Shown: positions 24,633-33,074 of the stretch, piece by piece
Numbering within the stretch: the stretch's first letter is position 1
Layout: every line of letters starts with the position of its first letter
From: Promicromonospora panici
Lineage (GTDB): Bacteria > Actinomycetota > Actinomycetes > Actinomycetales > Cellulomonadaceae
Direction of reading: 5' to 3'
DNA: 64,000 nt
Assembly: GCF_900608595.1 (NCBI RefSeq)
Contig: NZ_UWYY01000008.1
Span: forward strand, 62,001-126,000
Program-made: the position numbers and the translations under genes
Notes under the pieces: model-generated
Databases searched by the model: none
The model's input: only the letters and a program-made list of their open reading frames with translations
Told to the model about the DNA's origin: nothing

Positions 24633-27600
24633 TCAGGCGAGGGTGATGGCTGCCGCGCCGTTTGCGACGTCCAGTTCTACGCGGCCGTCGACGACCTCCA
24701 GCGGTTCCGCGCGGTCGCCCCAGTAGTTGCTCCGGTGCGCGGACGTGACGCCGTCGGGGAGGCGGATGCCGGTGCGGGCGCCGTCGGGCGACGTGCAGAA
24801 CAGCCGGACCGCTATCGAGCCATCGGCACACTCCTGCAGGCCCACCAGCCGCACCCGCGGATCCTCGATCTCCAGCAGCGACAGGGCGTCGACCGGCGCC
24901 CCGGCACCCGCGCCCAGCACCGCGCGCAGGGGATGGACCAGGGACTCGGCGGCAGCCGCGGCCACCGCCGTCGCCTCGCCCTCGCCGAACAGCACGGTGT
25001 AGCGGAAGTCCATCTCGAACGTCTGCTCCACCGGGAAGTTGGTGTCCCAGATGTTGTTGTGCACCCACGAGTAGACGGTTGCCGGCTCGTCGTCGGGCAT
25101 GGTGTTCGGGAACGGGACGTACGGCAGGGCGATGTGCCCGGTCTCGACGAGCGGCACGTCCGCCGTCGCCCAGCCGATCGCCGGAGAAGCCGAACCAGCG
25201 GCCAGGTCGTCGATGGCGATCCAGTGCCGGATGGCGGTCAGGTACTCGCCGCCGCCCGGCACGCGATCGGCGTCCCGGCCGCTGAGCCCGCCGGCGGACT
25301 CCTGCAGCAGCCGCGGCTCCCGCGCGGCGAACGGGAACGCGAAGAACGCGCTCTCCTTGTCCCGGACCGCCGGCTTGGCGAGCCGGTTGACGATGTCGAG
25401 CTGGGGACGGTCGTGCCGCAGCCGGTAGGTCGTCACCAGCGACTCCGCTCCCGGGACCTTCGAGGACACCTGCAGCCACCTGTCCACCGCGCCGCTGCCG
25501 GAGTCGACGATCGCCACCGGCCCGCCGATCCCGCGCGAGCTCAGCAGCGCCAGGTTGCCGGAGTCGGCGAACTTGGACGAGTTGTGGTTGGAGTGCCCGA
25601 TGGTCGCGTACCGGTCGTACACGTAGGCGTTGAAGCCCAGTGCGGCGTCGGTGTTGACCATCTCCCGGCCGGTTCGCTTGTCGAGGATCGATGCGATGGT
25701 CCCGTCGCGCTGGTCCAGCTCGACCCGGAGGTGGTCGTTCTCCAGCACCACCTCGTCGTCCAGCCGCGGTCGCTCCACGGGCCCGGTCTCCGAGCCCACC
25801 GCGTTCTCGAAGGCCAGCTCGCCCGACGCCGCGGCGGCCCGACGACGCAGCACGTCCGCCGCGGGCGCCGAGGTGAGGTCGAGGCGCACCAGGCCGACCG
25901 CCGGGGCGTTGGTCACGGTGGCCCGCAGGTGCCGGCCGATGCCCCGGCTGCGCTGCTCCTCGACGCGTTCGTCGTGGTCGAGAACGGCGCCGGTCCGGCT
26001 GTCGGTGATCGTCACGCTCCGGTCCAGCCCGATCACACTGGCGGGCAGGAAGAACTCCACGGCCTCGGTGCGGGGCTGCCCGCTGGTGTTCAGCAGGTAG
26101 ACCGAGGCGTCGCCGGTGCTGCCGAGGTGCTCGGCCAGCGCCGAGCCGGCCACGTGCAGGCCGTGCTCGGCCTCGTCGAGCGCCTCGTAGGCGCGGGCCA
26201 CCTTCCAGTACCACTGGTGCTCGCCGGACGACGAGCCCAGGTCGCTGTGGTCCCAGGAGTTGGAGGCGCCCCAGGTGTGCTCGTCCCACAGCGCGAGCTG
26301 GGCGTAGCCCCGCTCGGGGTCGACGAGCGGGCCGTCGGCCCGAGGACCGGTCGCCCGGTCGGCGTCGCCAGTGATCAGCCGCGCTGCGGCCGACAGCGTC
26401 TGGGCGTCCCGCAGCCGCGCCTGCGCCGTCCGGCCGGTCGCGACCGGCGCGGCGGCCGCGCCGACGCCGTGGGCCCACCAGTCGTTCCAGTCGCCCGTGA
26501 AGGTCTGCAGCTCGTCACCGACCCGCTCGACCGCGGCGTCGAAGAAGTCCTCGTTGGTGGACAGGCGCAGCTTCGGGAAGTCCCACTCGGCGTTCCACTC
26601 GGCCACGACGTCGCTGATGGTCCGGCTCGGCCCGGCGTTGTCGGACCAGCTCCCGTGCACGCGCAGGTGCAGGATGTCCCACGGGTACGGCTTCCGCTCC
26701 TGGCGTTCGGTCGTGTCCAGCCAGCCGAAGACGCTGCCCGGCATCAGCGGGTAGGGCCGCTTGCCGAGCGAGGACAGGTACGCGGGGAAGAGGTTGCTCG
26801 CCAGGTCGTAGGACTCGTGGAAGCCGACGGTCGGCCCCTCCATGTACGCCATGCCGTGCGGCGAGTCCGTGCGCCACACCACCACCGAGCCGCCCTGCGG
26901 CCCCTGCCACCGGAACAGTCGCGGCAGGTCGATCGCGCCCGTGTCGTCCGGGGCCGACCGGCCGGCCCAGTTGTGCGCGACGCTCAGGTACTCGACGCCC
27001 AGCGCCGACAGGGCGTCCGGCAGCCCGACGACGGCGCCCGGCACATCCGTCTGCATCGCCGACCGGAACCGCAACCCGTACTGCTGCCGGAGGTCGCGGG
27101 CCGGACGCAGCAGCTCGTACAGCTCGTCGGTCGAGCACATCTCCGTGTGCAGGTTGAACGGCATCGCCGACAGGGAGATCCGGCCCTCGTGCACCCGGCG
27201 CACGAGCTCCGCACGCTGCTGCTCCGTACGGTTGGCCAACCAGTCCGTCACCGAGAAGAGCGCCTCCTCCGACCAGCGGAACCGGGCGTCGTCCGGCCGG
27301 TCGTTGGTCTCGCGGGCGATCCGGAGCGCGTCGTCCAGGTAGCCCAGGTGCTGCTCGCGGACGATCGCCTGGGGGTCGGTGTACCCGATGTCCAGGTGCG
27401 AGTGATGGATCAGGTGCACCTCCCAGTGCCGCTGCGGCTCCAGCGTGTGTTCGAACCGGACGCCGAGGGTGGGCAGCGCGACCACGAGCTTGCCCGGCTC
27501 GTCGACGGCGGGCACGAACAGCCGGACGCCGGCCGGGCCCACCGGGCGGCGGCCGGGCTCGACCGCGCTCCCGTCGAGCTCGACGGTGACCGGGAGGGTT

Positions 27601-27821
27601 TCGAGGCTCGGAGCGGCGTCCGCCTCATGGTCCAGCCACTGCAGCCGGACCACCTGCTGGCGGCCGCGCTCCGGGTCCGTGCGGAGCAGCGGCTCGGCGA
27701 CCAGGCCGAGCCGGTGGCCCTCGACGGCGACCTCCAGGTCTGCGGCGTAGTCGAGGATCTTGCTGCGGTACAACGACGCGTCCCAGACCGGGCTCGGGGA
27801 CATGTAGGCGTGAGAGGGCAC
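24633..27821 (-). CDS. GH38 family alpha-mannosidase
   Basis: 1062-residue glycoside hydrolase family 38 enzyme, expected to release mannose from alpha-mannosides by a retaining mechanism with a zinc-bound substrate. The HxD zinc motif is His142/Asp144 in HHSHLDIGYTDP, and the probable nucleophile is Asp259 in SAMQTDVPG. The length fits the usual order: an N-terminal catalytic barrel, a helical bundle and large C-terminal beta domains. No signal peptide is visible, so it is probably intracellular and acts on imported mannooligosaccharides. GTG 27821 has AAGGAG 7 nt upstream. It is the last gene of the transporter operon 30960-24633, 30 nt after the second permease, which fits processing of the imported sugar. 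Confidence 0.88.
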   Translation of the reverse strand: MPSHAYMSPSPVWDASLYRSKILDYAADLEVAVEGHRLGLVAEPLLRTDPERGRQQVVRLQWLDHEADAAPSLETLPVTVELDGSAVEPGRRPVGPAGVRLFVPAVDEPGKLVVALPTLGVRFEHTLEPQRHWEVHLIHHSHLDIGYTDPQAIVREQHLGYLDDALRIARETNDRPDDARFRWSEEALFSVTDWLANRTEQQRAELVRRVHEGRISLSAMPFNLHTEMCSTDELYELLRPARDLRQQYGLRFRSAMQTDVPGAVVGLPDALSALGVEYLSVAHNWAGRSAPDDTGAIDLPRLFRWQGPQGGSVVVWRTDSPHGMAYMEGPTVGFHESYDLASNLFPAYLSSLGKRPYPLMPGSVFGWLDTTERQERKPYPWDILHLRVHGSWSDNAGPSRTISDVVAEWNAEWDFPKLRLSTNEDFFDAAVERVGDELQTFTGDWNDWWAHGVGAAAAPVATGRTAQARLRDAQTLSAAARLITGDADRATGPRADGPLVDPERGYAQLALWDEHTWGASNSWDHSDLGSSSGEHQWYWKVARAYEALDEAEHGLHVAGSALAEHLGSTGDASVYLLNTSGQPRTEAVEFFLPASVIGLDRSVTITDSRTGAVLDHDERVEEQRSRGIGRHLRATVTNAPAVGLVRLDLTSAPAADVLRRRAAAASGELAFENAVGSETGPVERPRLDDEVVLENDHLRVELDQRDGTIASILDKRTGREMVNTDAALGFNAYVYDRYATIGHSNHNSSKFADSGNLALLSSRGIGGPVAIVDSGSGAVDRWLQVSSKVPGAESLVTTYRLRHDRPQLDIVNRLAKPAVRDKESAFFAFPFAAREPRLLQESAGGLSGRDADRVPGGGEYLTAIRHWIAIDDLAAGSASPAIGWATADVPLVETGHIALPYVPFPNTMPDDEPATVYSWVHNNIWDTNFPVEQTFEMDFRYTVLFGEGEATAVAAAAAESLVHPLRAVLGAGAGAPVDALSLLEIEDPRVRLVGLQECADGSIAVRLFCTSPDGARTGIRLPDGVTSAHRSNYWGDRAEPLEVVDGRVELDVANGAAAITLA

Positions 27822-27851
27822 GGTGAAGCTCCTTCGCTGCGGGGTCGGTCG

Positions 27852-28673
27852 TTACTTGCTGAGGGTCAGGCTCGAGACGAAGAAGCGCTGGAAGACGAAG
27901 AAGATGGCCACAGTCGGCACGGAGGCGATCAGGGCGCCGGCCAGCACCGTGGGCGGTCCGACCGCGGAGTAGTTGCCGTTCAGGTTGATCAGGGACGCCA
28001 TGATCGGCCTTACCTGCGGGCTCGCCGTCAGGGTCATCCCGAACAGCAGGTCGTTCCAGGCCCACGTGAACTGGAAGATGAACGCCGCGAACATCGCCGG
28101 GCGACACATCGGCAGGCAGATCCGCAGGAACGTCATGAGCGGCCCGGCGCCGTCGATCGAGGACGCCTCGAAGACCTCGCGCGGCAGCGTCGTGATGAAG
28201 TTGCGCATCAGGAAGTACGCGAACGGGATGGCGATCGCCACGTAGACGATCATCAGCCCGAGCCGGGTGTCGTAGAGGTTGCTGCGGGCCGCCGCGGTGA
28301 ACATCGGCGCGAGGAAGATCTGCAGCGGGACCAGCGTGCCGCAGTAGATCAGCCAGAACCACAGCGTCTTGTGCCGCACCTTCAGCACCACGGTGCCGAA
28401 CCCGGCCAACGCCGCGAGGAGCACGGCGACCGCCGCGCAGATCGACGAGTAGTACAGGCTGTTGAGGAAGCCGGGTCCCATCTGGCCCGTGTCCCAGGCC
28501 TCGGTCAGGTTGGTGAGCAGCCCGAGATCGCCGGGCCACCACGTGGGCGTCCCGGAGTACTGCGCCGACGGCGTGATCGCGTTGACGACCATCAGCCAGA
28601 CCGGCACCAGCCAGAGCACGGTGATCAGCACCAGGAAGATCGAACGCAGACCCGTCCACAGCTTGGTGTTCAT
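27852..28673 (-). CDS. Sugar ABC transporter permease, MalG type
   Basis: 273-residue carbohydrate importer permease (CUT1 class). It starts with a single helix after a short cytoplasmic tail, followed by an extracytoplasmic loop and five more helices. The ATPase-contact EAA loop reads EASSIDGAGPLMTFLRICLP. GAGGAG lies 6 nt before ATG 28673. There is no ATPase gene in the operon; as known for many actinobacterial CUT1 importers, a shared MsiK-type ATPase encoded elsewhere is probably used. Genes for GH38, GH76 and mannose-6-phosphate isomerase around it point to manno-oligosaccharides as the cargo. Confidence 0.92.
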   Translation of the reverse strand: MNTKLWTGLRSIFLVLITVLWLVPVWLMVVNAITPSAQYSGTPTWWPGDLGLLTNLTEAWDTGQMGPGFLNSLYYSSICAAVAVLLAALAGFGTVVLKVRHKTLWFWLIYCGTLVPLQIFLAPMFTAAARSNLYDTRLGLMIVYVAIAIPFAYFLMRNFITTLPREVFEASSIDGAGPLMTFLRICLPMCRPAMFAAFIFQFTWAWNDLLFGMTLTASPQVRPIMASLINLNGNYSAVGPPTVLAGALIASVPTVAIFFVFQRFFVSSLTLSK

Positions 28674-28696
28674 GGTCGTCTCCTCACGAGTTCGGG

Positions 28697-29632
28697 TCAT
28701 GCGGGTTCGGGCCGGAGGCTGCGGCGCAGATAGAGCCAGGACGCCGCGACCACGATGATCGCCAGCACCACCGCCGTCGCCGCGCCGAGCCCGTACCGGC
28801 TGAGCAGGAACGTCTGCCGGTACATGGTCAGCGCGAGCGTCTCGGACGCCGTGCCGGGGCCGCCGCTGGTCAGCAGCCAGACCAGGTCGAACGTCTTCAG
28901 GCTGTTGGCCAGCGCCATCCCGACGACGACGATCGTCGAAGACGCCATCTGCGGGAACACCACCCGCCAGAAGAGCTTGCCGCCGGACGCGCCATCGAGC
29001 CGGGCCGCCTCGATGGTCGACGACGGGACCGTCTGCAGGCCGACCATGAACAGGACCACGTTGATCCCGGTGGCCTGCCAGGTGCTCGCGACGATCATGG
29101 TCACGGTGTTCATCGGCCAGTGCAGGAGCCAGTCGACCGGGTCCAGGCCGAGCGTCCCGAGCACCTGGTTGACAGCACCGTCGCTGCGCAGCATGAAGTT
29201 GTAGACGACGCCGGTGGCCGTGCCCGACAGGGCGTACGGGATGATGACCGCGATCCGCGCGATCGTTCCCAGGCGGCTGCCCTGCGTGACCACAGCGATG
29301 AGCAGGCCGAGCGCGACCGGCAGGACGAGTGACCCGACCGACCACAGCAGCGTGTTCAGCAGCGACTGGCCGAATCCGGGGTCCGTCAGCAGGCGGGTGT
29401 AGTTGTCCAGTCCCGCCCAGTGCATCGTCACGCCGTTGTACCGCGTGAAGCTGGTGGCGATCGTCCAGACCATCGGGAGGAGCAGCACCAGGCCGACGAA
29501 GACGGTCGCCGGCCCGATGAAGGCGGACGCCGCCAGCCGGTCCTTGAGAGACCTGCCGTGCGGTGCGGCCGGGGGAGGGCCGGCCGGCGTCGGATGGGCC
29601 GCTGTGCGGGCGGGGGAGGCGGAGACGGTCAT
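28697..29632 (-). CDS. Sugar ABC transporter permease, MalF type
   Basis: 311-residue permease partner of the MalG-type protein. After a Pro/Ala-rich cytoplasmic tail of about 30 residues come six hydrophobic helices. The EAA loop is EAARLDGASGGKLFWRVVFP, and LTSGGPGTASETLALTMYR is the conserved late loop of CUT1 MalF-like proteins. ATG 29632 overlaps the stop of the binding protein (ATGA), so it is translated in step with it. The downstream permease begins 23 nt later. Together they form the membrane channel of the mannoside importer. Confidence 0.92.
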   Translation of the reverse strand: MTVSASPARTAAHPTPAGPPPAAPHGRSLKDRLAASAFIGPATVFVGLVLLLPMVWTIATSFTRYNGVTMHWAGLDNYTRLLTDPGFGQSLLNTLLWSVGSLVLPVALGLLIAVVTQGSRLGTIARIAVIIPYALSGTATGVVYNFMLRSDGAVNQVLGTLGLDPVDWLLHWPMNTVTMIVASTWQATGINVVLFMVGLQTVPSSTIEAARLDGASGGKLFWRVVFPQMASSTIVVVGMALANSLKTFDLVWLLTSGGPGTASETLALTMYRQTFLLSRYGLGAATAVVLAIIVVAASWLYLRRSLRPEPA

Positions 29633-30960
29633 GCCAGGTTCCAATCGGTCCAGGCCTCGTCCGCGTGCCTGGCCATCTGCTCGGCGGCCTCGCGGTACCG
29701 GGAGGGGGCGAGCATGAAGGCCGACACGTCCGACAGGACGGTCTGCACGAGCTGGGGCGGGCTCGACTCGTAGAAGCGCTGCAGCGGGGTGGCCTCGGTC
29801 CGGGCCAGCTGCTCCTGCAGCTCGACGACGGCGGGGTTCCGCACCGGGACGTTCGGGTTGGCCGAGCTGTCCTGGAGGTAGTCGCTCCACGGCTGCTGCA
29901 CGCTGGGCGCGAGCCACTCGCCGATCACGTCCATGGCGGCCGCATGGTTGGGGGACTGGCGGGGCAGCGTGAAGACGCCGGACTCGACGATCACCGTGTG
30001 CTCGACACCCCGCGTGATCGGGGGCAGGTTGAACAGCCCGAAGTGCTCACCCGGCTCGACGCCGTTCGCGACGAAGCTGCCGGAGTTCCACGTCCCGTAC
30101 GGGACCATGCCCAGGGTGCCGTCGCGGAGCATCGGCCCGCAGGCCGAGGCGACGTCCAGGTCGAGCGCCGTGAACCAGTCGTTCGCCATCAGCTCGCTCC
30201 AGCGCCGGAGCACGTCGAGCAGCGTCGGATCGGTGTAGGCCGCCTGGCCGCTGGTCAGGGCCAGGTAGAACTCCGGGTCGGTCTTGGTCAGCAGCTCCTC
30301 GAACCAGCACATCGGCTGCCACGCGGTGTACTGGGCGGAGAACGGCGTCACGCCGTTGCCCTTGAGGGTCTTGGCGATCTCGATCAGGTCGTCGTAGCTC
30401 TCCGGAGGGTGGAGGCCGAACCGTTCGAAGGCGGCCTTCGAGTAGTAGAAGGCGAAGTGGGACTTGTACAGCGGGAGCCCGTAGACGTGCGAGTCCACCG
30501 AGACGAAGGGCCGCAGCGACTCGTCGACGCGGTCCTGGGCGACCGCCTGGTCCCAGACGTCGTCCAGCTCGGCGAGGCGGCCCCCGCGGACCAGCTCCGT
30601 CAGCGGATAGCCGGACTGCCACTTCACGACGTCGGCGATCTTGCGGGTCTGGATCGACATCTTGACGATCTGGTTGTAGTTGTTCGCTATCGAGTTGACG
30701 TCGAAGTCGTACCCGGTGACCTTCTGCAGCGCCTCGCCGGCGGACTGGTAGCCCGCGAGCCATCCCGCGTTGTCGTTCATCATCGCGAGCCGGGTGGAGC
30801 TGCTTTCGCCGAGCGTGCTGGTCCCGCCGCACGCGGCGAGGGCAGCGGCCAGGGGAGTGAGCGCGGCGGCGGCGAGCACGGAACGCCGCGAGAGCGTGGG
30901 GCCGTCACCCCATCGGGATGCCGGGCGCCTGGACGACGCGGGCGACGTTGAGCTGACCAT
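29629..30960 (-). CDS. Sugar ABC transporter substrate-binding lipoprotein
   Basis: 443-residue extracellular solute-binding protein (SBP_bac_1-like). The N-terminus carries SRRSVLAAAALTPLAAALAAC (here ending at the lipobox LAAC near residue 44) with a twin-arginine-like SRR, so it may be a Tat- or Sec-exported lipoprotein. Aromatic residues are abundant in the C-terminal half (TAWQPMCWFEELL, YGTWNSGSF), as expected for sugar stacking. ATG 30960 has GGAGG 4-5 nt upstream. It is the first gene of the importer-GH38 operon, and a LacI-type operator lies 27 nt upstream of the start codon at 30987-31000. A mannan-derived oligosaccharide ligand is inferred from the neighbouring enzymes. Confidence 0.88.
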   Translation of the reverse strand: MVSSTSPASSRRPASRWGDGPTLSRRSVLAAAALTPLAAALAACGGTSTLGESSSTRLAMMNDNAGWLAGYQSAGEALQKVTGYDFDVNSIANNYNQIVKMSIQTRKIADVVKWQSGYPLTELVRGGRLAELDDVWDQAVAQDRVDESLRPFVSVDSHVYGLPLYKSHFAFYYSKAAFERFGLHPPESYDDLIEIAKTLKGNGVTPFSAQYTAWQPMCWFEELLTKTDPEFYLALTSGQAAYTDPTLLDVLRRWSELMANDWFTALDLDVASACGPMLRDGTLGMVPYGTWNSGSFVANGVEPGEHFGLFNLPPITRGVEHTVIVESGVFTLPRQSPNHAAAMDVIGEWLAPSVQQPWSDYLQDSSANPNVPVRNPAVVELQEQLARTEATPLQRFYESSPPQLVQTVLSDVSAFMLAPSRYREAAEQMARHADEAWTDWNLA

Positions 30961-30986
30961 TTCGCCTCCGGATGAGATACCACCAT

Positions 30987-31000
30987 TGGTAACGTTCCCA
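30987..31000. promoter_or_regulatory. LacI-type operator upstream of the mannoside importer operon
   Basis: TGGTAACGTTCCCA is a CG-centred near-palindrome (one mismatched pair), the classic shape of a LacI-family operator. Its 12-nt core GGTAACGTTCCC and following A recur at 32103-32115, before the ROK kinase. It lies between the divergent binding-protein gene and the lacI-like gene, so the repressor probably controls both. Confidence 0.75.
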
Positions 31001-31076
31001 GATTTACCCTAGCCAGATCCTCGCGAGCATCGCAAGGGTCTGTGCCCACGAAGGACGAACGAGGGAGGCGAGCCAC

Positions 31077-32102
31077 TTGGCCGCACCGACGCGCCGGCAG
31101 CCAACGATCCTGACGGTCGCGGAGCACGCCGGAGTCAGCCGGATGACGGTCTCCCGGGTGCTGTCCGGCGGCAAGAACGTGCGTCCTGAGCTGGTGGAAC
31201 GCGTGCACGCCTCCGTCGCCGCGCTGGGCTACCGGCGCAACGAGCAGGCGCGCAGCCTGCGCCCCGGCCAGCGCTCGGGGCTGATCGGCATGGCGATCAC
31301 GAACGTCGCCAACCCGTATTACGGCGAGTTCGTGCTCGGCGCCGACGAGGTGGTCAGCGGCTCGGGTCGCGGCCTGCTGATCGGCAGCACGAGCGAGGAC
31401 GAGGACAAGGAGCGGCTGCTCATCGCGGACTTCATCGGCCGCCAGGTGGAGGGCCTGATCGTCGTGCCGACGGGCGCCCGGCGGCATCTGCTGCCCGCCG
31501 CGCTCGGCGGCGTCCCGCTGGTGCTGGCCTCCCGCGCGGTGGCGGGCGTGCGTGCGGACACCGTCCTGGTCGCCGACGTACAGGCCAGCTATGACCAGGT
31601 CTCCGCACTGATCGCGGCGGGGCACCGGCGGATCGGCTTCCTCGGCACGATGACCTCGGTGTTCACGGGGCAGCGCCGGTACGAGGGCTTCCGGCTCGCG
31701 CACGAGGACGCCGGCCTCGAGCTCGACGAGGACCTGGTGCTCGTCGGCCAGCAGGACGTCGAGTCGGCCAAGGCCGCCATGGAGTCCCTCCTGGCGCGCG
31801 AGGACCCGCCGACCGCCGTCTTCTGCGCGAACAACCGGAACGCGATCGGGGCGGTCCGGGCCCTGCTCGGCACGTCGCGCCGCAAGCGCGGCGCCCGGCC
31901 GACGGCGCTCGTGAGCTTCGACAACTTCGAGCTGGCCGACGTACTCGGCATACCGGTGACGATCATCGACCACGACGCCCGCGACCTGGGGCGGCAGGCG
32001 GCGTCGATGCTGATCGCGCGCTTGGACGGCGCCGACGAGGGACTGCCCCAGACAGTCGAGCTGCCGACCCGCACCCTGGACTATGGCGGTACCCAGATCT
32101 GA
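31077..32102 (+). CDS. LacI family transcriptional regulator of the mannan locus
   Basis: 341-residue repressor. The N-terminal helix-turn-helix is TILTVAEHAGVSRMTVSRVL (about residues 9-28), followed by a hinge and a periplasmic-binding-protein-like effector domain (GLIGMAITNVANPYYGEF; CANNRNAIGAVRALL; TALVSFDNFELADVL). A TTG start at 31077 is supported by GGGAGG at 31063-31068, 8 nt upstream. It is divergent from the importer operon and lies directly upstream of the ROK kinase gene. Identical operator cores occur at 30987-31000 and 32102-32115, so it is expected to repress importer, hydrolases and catabolic genes until a mannose-type inducer binds. Confidence 0.92.
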   Translation: MAAPTRRQPTILTVAEHAGVSRMTVSRVLSGGKNVRPELVERVHASVAALGYRRNEQARSLRPGQRSGLIGMAITNVANPYYGEFVLGADEVVSGSGRGLLIGSTSEDEDKERLLIADFIGRQVEGLIVVPTGARRHLLPAALGGVPLVLASRAVAGVRADTVLVADVQASYDQVSALIAAGHRRIGFLGTMTSVFTGQRRYEGFRLAHEDAGLELDEDLVLVGQQDVESAKAAMESLLAREDPPTAVFCANNRNAIGAVRALLGTSRRKRGARPTALVSFDNFELADVLGIPVTIIDHDARDLGRQAASMLIARLDGADEGLPQTVELPTRTLDYGGTQI

Positions 32103-32115
32103 GGTAACGTTCCCA
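32102..32115. promoter_or_regulatory. LacI-type operator upstream of the ROK kinase
   Basis: AGGTAACGTTCCCA begins on the last base of the lacI-like stop codon and ends 2 nt before the GTG of the kinase. It shares 13 bases in a row with the operator at 30987-31000. Its position implies a promoter inside the lacI 3' end, and control of the kinase-isomerase-GH76 genes separate from lacI itself. Confidence 0.75.
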
Positions 32116-32117
32116 AC

Positions 32118-33074
32118 GTGACGATGATTCTGGCGGTCGATCTCGGCGGAACCCACGTCAAGCTCGGCATGGTGGCAGACGGCGTCCTGGTCGACGAGGA
32201 CCGGATCCTGGCGCCGGCGACGCTGCGCGAGCTCGGCGCGGTCGCCGACCTGGGGCGGCGGATGATCGCGACGCACACCGGATCTGGGGTGCGGGTCACG
32301 CGAGCCGGCGTCGCCGTCCCGGGCGTCGTCGACCCCCGCAGCGGCAGGCTGACGTCGATCCACGACAAGTACGCCTACCTGGTCGGCTTCGACCTGCCGG
32401 GCTGGGCGACCGAGGAGCTCGGCCTGCCCGTCGTCATCGAGAACGATGCCCGGGCTGCACTGCTCGGCGAGGTCGAGGCGGTCCGGACCGGCGGCGGGGC
32501 CGCCGTCCGCGACGCCGCGATAGTGATCACCGGGACCGGCATCGGCACCGCCGTGCTGGCCGACGGCGCGCCCCTGGTCGGCCCGGAGGGGTACGGCGGG
32601 GTGCTCGGTGGCCACTTCACGGTCGACCTCGACGGCCCGCCGTGCAACTGCGGGAACATCGGCTGCGCCGAGGCGATCGGCGGCAGCTGGAACCTCGCCG
32701 CGCAGGTGCGCGCCGTCGTCGGCTGGGAACGATCCACGCTGGCGGACGCCGGCCGCGACGACTCGATGTCGATGGCCGTGCTGTTTGGGGCGGCCGCCTC
32801 GGGCGACGCCGTCGCGACGGGCCTGGCCGACCGTGTGGTCGACGCCTGGGCGGCGACGGCGGTGAACCTCTGCCACGCCTACCAGCCGGAGCTGCTCATC
32901 TTCTCCGGCGGCCCGATGCGCGCGGCGGCCGGCCGCCGGGACGCTCTGGCGGACGCCGTCCGCGCTCGGCTGTGGAGCTCCCTGCGCCGGCCCGAGGTGC
33001 GGTTCGCCGAGTCGCCGGAGCACTCGGTGGTGCGGGGTCTCGCGGTGCTCGCCGAGCGAAAGGACGCGCGATGA
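32118..33074 (+). CDS. ROK family sugar kinase (mannose/glucose/fructose-type)
   Basis: 318-residue kinase that probably phosphorylates the monosaccharide released in the cytoplasm, here most likely mannose. The N-terminal phosphate loop is LAVDLGGTHVKLG; catalytic Asp110 is in the END motif (VVIENDARAALLG); and the ROK zinc site is His166 with Cys176, Cys178 and Cys183 in CNCGNIGCAEA. The second phosphate motif is IVITGTGIGTAVL. GTG 32118 is used, just after a LacI-type operator. The TGA overlaps the ATG of the isomerase gene, so phosphorylation and isomerisation are coupled at the gene level: mannose to mannose-6-phosphate to fructose-6-phosphate. Confidence 0.88.
   Translation: MTMILAVDLGGTHVKLGMVADGVLVDEDRILAPATLRELGAVADLGRRMIATHTGSGVRVTRAGVAVPGVVDPRSGRLTSIHDKYAYLVGFDLPGWATEELGLPVVIENDARAALLGEVEAVRTGGGAAVRDAAIVITGTGIGTAVLADGAPLVGPEGYGGVLGGHFTVDLDGPPCNCGNIGCAEAIGGSWNLAAQVRAVVGWERSTLADAGRDDSMSMAVLFGAAASGDAVATGLADRVVDAWAATAVNLCHAYQPELLIFSGGPMRAAAGRRDALADAVRARLWSSLRRPEVRFAESPEHSVVRGLAVLAERKDAR

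Noticed and set aside
24735..28733. A 1332-codon open frame on the plus strand across the GH38/permease genes
   Set aside because: It is antisense to clear GH38 and permease genes, rich in Arg/Gly/His/Val without any motif, as expected for a shadow frame in very GC-rich DNA.
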